Source of the DNA: Candidatus Altarchaeales archaeon A3
GTDB taxonomy: Archaea > Altiarchaeota > Altiarchaeia > Altiarchaeales > Altiarchaeaceae
Assembly (NCBI GenBank): GCA_002083985.1
Contig: MTER01000055.1
Location: 1-5,770, forward strand
Length of the DNA: 5,770 bases
Reading direction: 5' to 3'
Position numbers and translations under genes: made by a program. Shown in pieces: positions 1 through 3,780 of the stretch. The notes under the pieces are model-generated. The model had not been told where the DNA came from. It was given only the letters and a program-made list of their open reading frames with translations, and did not search any database. The number at the start of each line of letters is the position of its first letter. The stretch's first letter is position 1.

Positions 1-53
1 AAAATGCATTAAAAATTTAAAAGTAAAAATAATTTTAATTAAGATTAAATAAA

Positions 54-428
54 ATGACAGAACAAAAACAAATTTACAAGTGCAACATTTGCGGAAATAT
101 TGTTGAAGTTTTACATGAGGGGGCAGGAAAGTTAGTTTGCTGTGGTCAGCCGATGGAATTGCTTAAAGAAAAAACAGAAGATGCCGGTAAAGAGAAACAT
201 GTGCCAGTGATTGAAAAAACAGAAACAGGAATAAAAGTTAAGGTTGGTTCAATTCCGCATCCAATGGAGGAAAAACACTACGTTGAATTTATTGAAATTA
301 TTGCAGACGGAAAAATTTATAGGAAAAATTTAACTCCTGCAGGAAAACCCGAAGCGGACTTTGAGATAAAAGCAAAGGACATTATAGCAAGGATATATTG
401 TAATATTCACGGTTTGTGGAAGTCGTAG
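54..428 (+). CDS. dfx: Desulfoferrodoxin (superoxide reductase, two-iron type)
   Basis: This 124-residue cytosolic protein reduces superoxide to hydrogen peroxide without making oxygen, the usual anaerobic alternative to superoxide dismutase. The N-terminal desulforedoxin domain shows its rubredoxin-like iron ligands C10, C13 and the adjacent pair C29-C30. The C-terminal neelaredoxin domain has the catalytic Fe(His)4Cys site: H49, H69, H75, C116 and H119, the last two in CNIHGLW. The active-site E47-K48 pair of the EKHVP motif is present, with K48 expected to guide superoxide to the iron. Length is normal for class I desulfoferrodoxin (about 125 residues). The ATG is the only sensible start; no Shine-Dalgarno sequence precedes it, only A/T-rich DNA. 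It ends about 200 bp before csoR, so it is probably a separate transcript. Its job beside a copper locus is inferred to be oxidative-stress defence. Identity is secure from the motifs. Confidence 0.96.
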   Translation: MTEQKQIYKCNICGNIVEVLHEGAGKLVCCGQPMELLKEKTEDAGKEKHVPVIEKTETGIKVKVGSIPHPMEEKHYVEFIEIIADGKIYRKNLTPAGKPEADFEIKAKDIIARIYCNIHGLWKS

Positions 429-521
429 AAATGTCAGACAATTGTTGATAAAATAAATATCGGGGCATAAATTCAAGATTAATTAAGGGGCGTCACAATT
501 GCAGCAGGAATTTTATACTAT

Positions 522-549
522 TTTACAGGATTTTATTAAAGTATTTAAT
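522..549 (+). promoter_or_regulatory. Possible sigma70-type promoter for csoR operon
   Basis: A TTTACA box (522-527) is followed 16 bp later by TTTAAT (544-549), which resembles a -35/-10 pair. It lies just upstream of the CsoR-type operator, where a repressible promoter is expected. The DNA is so A/T-rich that such matches occur by chance, so this is tentative. The rest of the 429-630 gap shows no gene and no convincing terminator after the desulfoferrodoxin gene. Confidence 0.3.
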
Positions 550-574
550 CTCCTTTTCATAATTTAATACAACC

Positions 575-597
575 TACCTATACCTATGGTATGGGTA
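575..597 (+). promoter_or_regulatory. CsoR-type operator (inverted repeat)
   Basis: A dyad has arms TACCTATACC (575-584) and GGTATGGGTA (588-597) around a 3-bp centre, with one mismatch in ten pairs; the core ATACC-TAT-GGTAT (580-592) is perfect. On the opposite strand it reads AATACCCATACC followed by ATAGGTATAGGTAGG. This closely resembles the known Bacillus subtilis copZA CsoR operator, which begins AATACCC and ends GTATGGTAGG. It sits 34 bp before the chosen csoR start, fitting autoregulation of csoR and the downstream permease. An in-frame ATG at 586 lies inside the dyad, which argues that translation begins further down. Confidence 0.72.
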
Positions 598-630
598 TTA
601 ATAAATAGACAAATATTAATTTTAAAAAAT

Positions 631-924
631 ATGGCGACCAAAAATTTAAAGAATACATCCGGAAAAAGAAAAACCCTTGTCAATTTTAAAAAGGCCCAAA
701 GTTCTATATCTAAAATCATGGAAATGGTTGAAGCCAACGAATATTGTATTGATATTATGCAGCAAAATTTAGCAGTAATAGGACTTTTGAGATCTGCCCA
801 TCAAATGTTGATGGAAAATCATCTCAACACCTGTTTTAAATCTGCTATGGCATCAAAAAATGAAAAAAGAAAGCAGGAAATGGTAAAAGAAATATTAGAG
901 GTTACAAAATTATTCAATAGATAA
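631..924 (+). CDS. csoR: CsoR-family copper-sensing repressor
   Basis: This 97-residue all-helical DNA-binding repressor is of the CsoR/RcnR (DUF156) family, expected to leave its operator when Cu(I) binds. Counting from the ATG at 631, the Cu(I) ligand set is C39 (in YCIDI), H64 and C68 (HLNTC, spacing H-x3-C). This matches Cys36/His61/Cys65 of Mycobacterium tuberculosis CsoR, and Y38 matches the second-shell Tyr35. The C-H-C set favours copper over nickel, formaldehyde or persulfide sensing. A longer frame opens at ATG 586, but that codon lies within the operator and adds 15 residues unlike the family, so 631 (MATKNL) is preferred; neither start has a Shine-Dalgarno. The N-terminal helix is divergent: the usual RIEGQxRGI is KKAQSSISKI here (20-29), which loses the conserved GQ and RG. 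The permease fusion follows after 14 bp, so the two are probably cotranscribed. Confidence 0.87.
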   Translation: MATKNLKNTSGKRKTLVNFKKAQSSISKIMEMVEANEYCIDIMQQNLAVIGLLRSAHQMLMENHLNTCFKSAMASKNEKRKQEMVKEILEVTKLFNR

Positions 925-928
925 TTAT

Positions 929-933
929 AAGGG
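929..933 (+). promoter_or_regulatory. Ribosome binding site of the permease fusion
   Basis: AAGGG lies 5 bp before the ATG at 939. It is the only clear Shine-Dalgarno sequence before an intact gene in this window and supports that start. It serves an operon-internal gene, whereas the other intact genes lack one. Confidence 0.6.
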
Positions 934-938
934 ATTAA

Positions 939-2357
939 ATGCAAAAAGTATTTAAGATAAAAGGAATGCACTGCAATTCATGTGCTCAGTTAATTGAAGT
1001 CGGATTAAAAAGTAAAGTCAATAATGTTTCTGCAAGCTATCCAAAAGAAACAGTTGAAATAGATTTTGATTCAAATATAATTTCAGAAAACGAAATAAAA
1101 AATGAGATAAAAACATTAGGATATGAGGTTGTAGATGAAAAAGAAGAAAATGAGAAAAATAAAAAAGATAAGATAAGTAAAAAGAAGAGTATCTATAATA
1201 AAATTATCCTTTATATTTTGCTTGGGTTTATCATAATTTTTGCAGCTGTTCTTTATTTTTTTGTGTTTAAAAATATAGAGTTACCGGAGGTCAATCTTCC
1301 TCAAATGGGCGAGAATGTAAGTTTGGCATTATTATTTATTGCAGGACTATTAACAGGATTCCATTGTATGGCTATGTGTGGTGGCTTTGTTGTTTCATAT
1401 ACTGTTAAAAACGCATTAATCGGGCATAAAGGTTTTAGCCAACATTTAGTTTATGGTGGGGGTAAGGTTATTTCTTATACTATTATTGGAGGCATCTTTG
1501 GATTAATAGGAGGAATATTTACTTTCTCAATTGAATTAAGAAGCTGGGTTGCTATTCTGTCTGGCATATTCATAATATTTTATGCATTGGGCATGCTTGG
1601 AATTAAATTTTTCAGAAGGTTTCAGTTTAATCCTAAATTTATCCATAATATTACTGGTGAAGCAAACAAGTATAAGGGGTATTATTTAAGTCCTCTTGTA
1701 ATAGGTCTATTAAATGGCTTGTTTATAGCGTGCGGGCCATTACAGGCAATGTATATTTATGCTGCCGGAATAGGAAGTTTTGTTTCGGGAGCAATAAGTA
1801 TGGCTGTTTTTGGCATAGGAACTTTACCAGTTATGCTTATATTAGGAAGTTTTGCAACAGCGATAAGCCGCAAAACAACGGAAAAAATATTAAAATTATC
1901 TGCAATAATCGTATTAATTTTAGGAATAATAATGCTTAATACTGGTTTGACTTTGATGGGAAGCCCGTTAACATTAGATTCCATTAAAGATAGAATTATT
2001 GGAATAGATACTTCAAATTCTTCTGTCAAAATAGAAAACGGAGTTCAAACGGTTAATATGGACATGGATTCTCAGGGTTATCATCCCAACTCTTTTGTAG
2101 TAAAGAAGGGAATTCCTGTTAAATGGAAAATTAATGTAACTGAATTGACACCATGCAATAACGAAATAATAATGAATGCATATAGTATGGATGTCAAATT
2201 AAAACAGGGAATTAATGATGTTATTGAATTTACTCCTGATAAAACAGGAACGATTAGCTTTAGTTGCAGTATGGGGATGTTAAAGGGAAGTTTTATTGTT
2301 ACTGAAAGTGGAATCGCTTCACAAGAAGAAATCACAGCAGCAACTCCATATTCCTGA
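939..2357 (+). CDS. HMA-TauE/SafE permease-cupredoxin fusion
   Basis: This 472-residue membrane protein is probably a copper-handling transporter. Residues 1-65 form a cytosolic heavy-metal-associated domain with GMHCNSC (C12, C15). A Lys/Glu-rich linker (66-87) leads to a first membrane helix (about 88-110). The TauE/SafE-type permease core (about 125-340) has several hydrophobic helices, a metal-ligand-rich GFHCMAMCGGF (140-150) and a second-half ACGPLQ (264-269). A C-terminal cupredoxin-like domain (about 370-455) has H382, C406 and the loop CSMGM (C443, M445, M447), typical copper ligands, and should lie outside the membrane. The layout is a known fusion in anaerobes and candidate phyla; the substrate is inferred as Cu(I) from the domains and the CsoR neighbour, not proven. 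The start has a good ribosome site. The UGA stop is followed in frame by GGA-TGT-TGT-GGA-GGA-AGA-TAA, so the protein may really end at 2378. Confidence 0.88.
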   Translation: MQKVFKIKGMHCNSCAQLIEVGLKSKVNNVSASYPKETVEIDFDSNIISENEIKNEIKTLGYEVVDEKEENEKNKKDKISKKKSIYNKIILYILLGFIIIFAAVLYFFVFKNIELPEVNLPQMGENVSLALLFIAGLLTGFHCMAMCGGFVVSYTVKNALIGHKGFSQHLVYGGGKVISYTIIGGIFGLIGGIFTFSIELRSWVAILSGIFIIFYALGMLGIKFFRRFQFNPKFIHNITGEANKYKGYYLSPLVIGLLNGLFIACGPLQAMYIYAAGIGSFVSGAISMAVFGIGTLPVMLILGSFATAISRKTTEKILKLSAIIVLILGIIMLNTGLTLMGSPLTLDSIKDRIIGIDTSNSSVKIENGVQTVNMDMDSQGYHPNSFVVKKGIPVKWKINVTELTPCNNEIIMNAYSMDVKLKQGINDVIEFTPDKTGTISFSCSMGMLKGSFIVTESGIASQEEITAATPYS

Positions 2358-2378
2358 GGATGTTGTGGAGGAAGATAA
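2355..2378 (+). other. UGA followed by in-frame GCCGGR tail: possible recoding or nonsense mutation
   Basis: After ...TPYS the permease frame has TGA, then codons for G-C-C-G-G-R, then TAA. Gly/Cys-rich tails are plausible metal-binding ends for such proteins, and replacing UGA by Cys would give SCGCCGGR. UGA may therefore encode selenocysteine, or it may be a one-base nonsense change of TGT/TGC. UGA as glycine (code 25) is unlikely because the other long frames contain no UGA. I see no convincing bacterial SECIS hairpin downstream: the best stem is about 5 bp with two G-U pairs, too close to the UGA. Decayed genes just downstream make a simple mutation credible. Confidence 0.35.
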
Positions 2379-2480
2379 AGATACAGATTTTATAAAAATG
2401 AATCAAAAACTAACCTTAATAATTTCGGTAATGCACTGCACATCTTGTGTTGCATTAATTGAATACACACTTAAAGAATA

Positions 2481-2498
2481 GTATAACGTTTCATAAAA
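2481..2498 (+). repeat. Left terminal inverted repeat of the MITE-like element
   Basis: GTATAACGTTTCATAAAA, which matches the reverse complement of the right end except for two substitutions and one extra base. The shared core is CGTTTCA. A partial internal echo, TAGTATAGCAT, occurs at 2540-2550. Confidence 0.72.
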
Positions 2499-2559
2499 AT
2501 CTTGACAATCGCTTATAAAATCACAATACCTATTCAACTTAGTATAGCATTTGTAAATG

Positions 2560-2578
2560 TTTTATTGAAACGATATGC
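2560..2578 (-). repeat. Right terminal inverted repeat of the MITE-like element
   Basis: Read on the minus strand it is GCATATCGTTTCAATAAAA, pairing with the left end at 2481-2498. It is followed directly by the second TA flank and then by the resumed HMA coding sequence. Confidence 0.72.
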
Positions 2579-2741
2579 TAGAAAGGTATTAAATCGGTTA
2601 ATGTTGATCTTGCTGCAGAAAAAGCACATATAGAATTTGATCCGAATGAGACAAGCATTACCAAAATTCAAAAAATTATTGGGGGGTTAGGATATAAAAC
2701 AGCAGAAGAAACAAAACAGTAAAAAAACCTTTGAAGAAGAA

Positions 2742-2890
2742 ATGCGTCTATATCAATGTCCTGTTTGTCGTATTCGGTATAGAGAAAAAGAATGGACTGA
2801 AAAATGTGGGGCAGGGGTGTAAAAAATACAAAAGTGAACATTGAAATAACAAAACACGCGATAAATAAAATTCCTAAAAAATCAAAGTAA
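2742..2890 (+). pseudogene. Frameshifted CPxC mini-protein remnant
   Basis: From ATG 2742 the frame reads MRLYQCPVCRIRYREKEW, then TEKCGAG, and stops at 2820. Continuity is recovered in the next frame as CKKYKS (2818-2835), then in the third frame as NIEITKHAINKIPKKSK with a stop at 2888-2890. Joined, these look like a small family I recall from candidate phyla and archaea: a zinc-ribbon-like YxCPxC, then KEWAxxCExWCKKxKSCNxEITKHA. No function is known to me. Two frame breaks are needed: one extra G in the G-run near 2814-2817, and a change near 2836 where a Cys codon is expected. Each stretch keeps family-like residues, so decay looks recent. Two sequencing errors are the alternative. It lies 19 bp after the broken HMA gene. 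Confidence 0.6.
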
Positions 2891-2893
2891 GCC

Positions 2894-2974
2894 CATAAAC
2901 AGGTACTCAAGAATCATAGGATGCTATCAGAATATCATCGGCCGGAACAGCGGCAAATTACAGGAATTAAAAGA
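2894..2974 (+). pseudogene. Probable fragment of a second csoR (N-terminus)
   Basis: The frame begins HKQVLKN and later reads RPEQRQITGIKR. CsoR proteins commonly start HKxxLxRLxRIEGQxxGIxRM, so the two blocks match the ends of that first helix, with RxE-(Q)-RQ in place of RIEGQ. About eight residues between them (HRMLSEYH) do not fit, nothing beyond GIKR resembles the Cys/His metal-binding helix, and no start codon is obvious. I read it as a badly decayed csoR 5' end, perhaps of a former copper operon leading into the genes downstream. It is short and the match is by eye; a chance resemblance is possible. Confidence 0.33.
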
Positions 2975-3012
2975 CCGCAAACGATACAAAATGAAATAAG
3001 TTGCTTAATAAA

Positions 3013-3738
3013 ATGCAGAAAAGAAAAATAATAAGAATAAATGAAGAAAAATGCAGCGGCTGCGGGAAATGTGCTATAGCCTGCGCTGAAGGCGCGATCA
3101 AGATAATTAACGGAAAGGCAAGGTTAATAAGCGAAAAATACTGCGACGGATTAGGCGCATGCATCGGAAAATGCCCCGAAGATGCGATTATGATTGATGA
3201 GCGCGAAGCGGAAGAATTTGATGAGAAAGCGGCAAAAGAGCATCTTTTAGAGATAGAATGCTTAAAACATAAATCAGGAGCATGCCCTTCTGCAGCAGTG
3301 CATTGGGAGAAAACCAAAGAAAAAGATGAAAATATTCTTTGCTCTGCAAGAGTGTCTGAGCTTTCAAATTGGCCTATTAAACTAAATCTTGTTAACCCGA
3401 AGGCATCGTATTTCAATAATGCTTCTCTTCTGGTTGCTGCGGATTGCTCTGCTTTTGCTTACGGTGATTTACACAGGGATTTTATCAGGGGTAAAATTAT
3501 TGTTATCGGCTGCCCGAAATTTAATGACGTTATATATTATATTGAAAAATTAACTGAAATTTTCAGGCATTCTGATATTAAAAGCGTTGAAGTTGTGAGG
3601 ATGGAGGTTCCTTGTTGTTCGGGGCTTACATTTGCGGTTGAAAGTGCTTTGAAGGCTTCAGGTATGAGTATTCCTTTTAAAGAGCATATTATAACAATTA
3701 AAGGAGAGATATTGGCAAATAAATTATTGTTTAAATAG
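3013..3738 (+). CDS. Two-cluster 4Fe-4S ferredoxin-domain protein
   Basis: This cytosolic redox protein has 241 residues from ATG 3013; TTG at 3001 is an alternative that adds four residues. Neither start has a Shine-Dalgarno. Residues 7-61 form a bacterial 2x[4Fe-4S] ferredoxin domain. The first motif is complete (C14, C17, C20, C24). The second has C44, C50 and C54-P but Leu at 47 where the second Cys would be (CDGLGACIGKC), as I recall is usual in this family, so the second cluster may be three-iron or use another ligand. The remaining ~180 residues form a conserved but uncharacterised domain with further cysteines: ADCSAF (C145), IGCPKFND (C167) and EVPCCSGL (C201, C202). Related proteins occur in anaerobic bacteria and methanogens; the electron partner is unknown. 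The 5' part (about 3050-3240) is 45-50% G+C, well above its neighbours, suggesting transfer or a different history. Its link to copper is positional only. Confidence 0.82.
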   Translation: MQKRKIIRINEEKCSGCGKCAIACAEGAIKIINGKARLISEKYCDGLGACIGKCPEDAIMIDEREAEEFDEKAAKEHLLEIECLKHKSGACPSAAVHWEKTKEKDENILCSARVSELSNWPIKLNLVNPKASYFNNASLLVAADCSAFAYGDLHRDFIRGKIIVIGCPKFNDVIYYIEKLTEIFRHSDIKSVEVVRMEVPCCSGLTFAVESALKASGMSIPFKEHIITIKGEILANKLLFK

Positions 3739-3780
3739 GGAAGGAAAAAAAGAAAATTCCTAAATGGTAAATTTAAAAAA

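Larger units (their letters stand above)
2481..2578 (+). mobile_element. MITE-like insertion (98 bp) with terminal inverted repeats
   Basis: A non-coding 98-bp segment interrupts the HMA gene exactly where its domain alignment breaks. Its ends are imperfect inverted repeats of 18/19 bp and it is flanked on both sides by TA (2479-2480 and 2579-2580), consistent with a TA target duplication as made by IS630/Tc1/mariner-type transposases. Removing it with one TA restores the host reading frame. It is too short for a transposase, so it would need one in trans. No second copy occurs in this window. The family assignment rests only on the TA flanks. Confidence 0.72.
2398..2722 (+). pseudogene. Small HMA (CopZ-like) metallochaperone gene, disrupted by an insertion
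   Basis: The first half (2398-2478) encodes the start of a heavy-metal-associated domain, with the metal motif MHCTSC and the helix ending IEYTLKE, then hits TAG. The second half resumes at 2582 in another frame as KGIKSVNV, and continues to LGYKTAEETKQ and a TAA at 2720-2722. The two halves match the HMA domains of the downstream ATPase ([12 protein letters not shown] there). Removing 100 bp restores one frame of 74 codons plus stop, the exact size of a stand-alone CopZ-type copper chaperone. One TAG remains at the junction, where homologous positions carry Glu; GAG to TAG is a single change. It is probably dead: stop codon, insertion and no good ribosome site. It could alternatively be the detached N-terminus of an older copper ATPase, but the terminal stop favours a chaperone. 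Confidence 0.82.

Noticed and set aside
434..448. TCAGACAATTGTTGA near-palindrome after the desulfoferrodoxin gene
   Set aside because: It has no loop, one bulge, and no U-tract, so it is neither a terminator nor a recognised operator.
586..630. Extended N-terminus of CsoR starting MVWVLINRQ
   Set aside because: The ATG lies inside the operator dyad and the 15 extra residues do not resemble the family; ATG 631 gives a normal-length protein.
939..2378. Alternative genetic code with UGA read as glycine
   Set aside because: The superoxide reductase, csoR, ferredoxin and the 663 visible codons of copA contain no in-frame UGA, whereas a code-25 genome should use it often.
2296..2397. Longer start for the broken HMA gene overlapping the end of the permease gene
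   Set aside because: The added residues are the permease 3' end read out of frame; HMA similarity begins at ATG 2398.
2502..2519. TTGACA and TATAAA inside the MITE-like element as an outward promoter
   Set aside because: They are only 6 bp apart; at 16-18 bp spacing the sequence is a poor -10 box.
2967..3416. 149-codon open frame on the minus strand
   Set aside because: It is antisense to the clear ferredoxin motifs and its Ser/Phe-rich translation shows no family features. The other minus-strand frames (1757-2029, 2081-2335, 2668-2910, 3537-3896, 4117-4299) are similar shadows.
3741..3763. AGGAA...TTCCT hairpin between the ferredoxin gene and copA as a terminator
   Set aside because: Only five pairs around a ten-base A-rich loop and no U-tract follows; it would not be a stable terminator.
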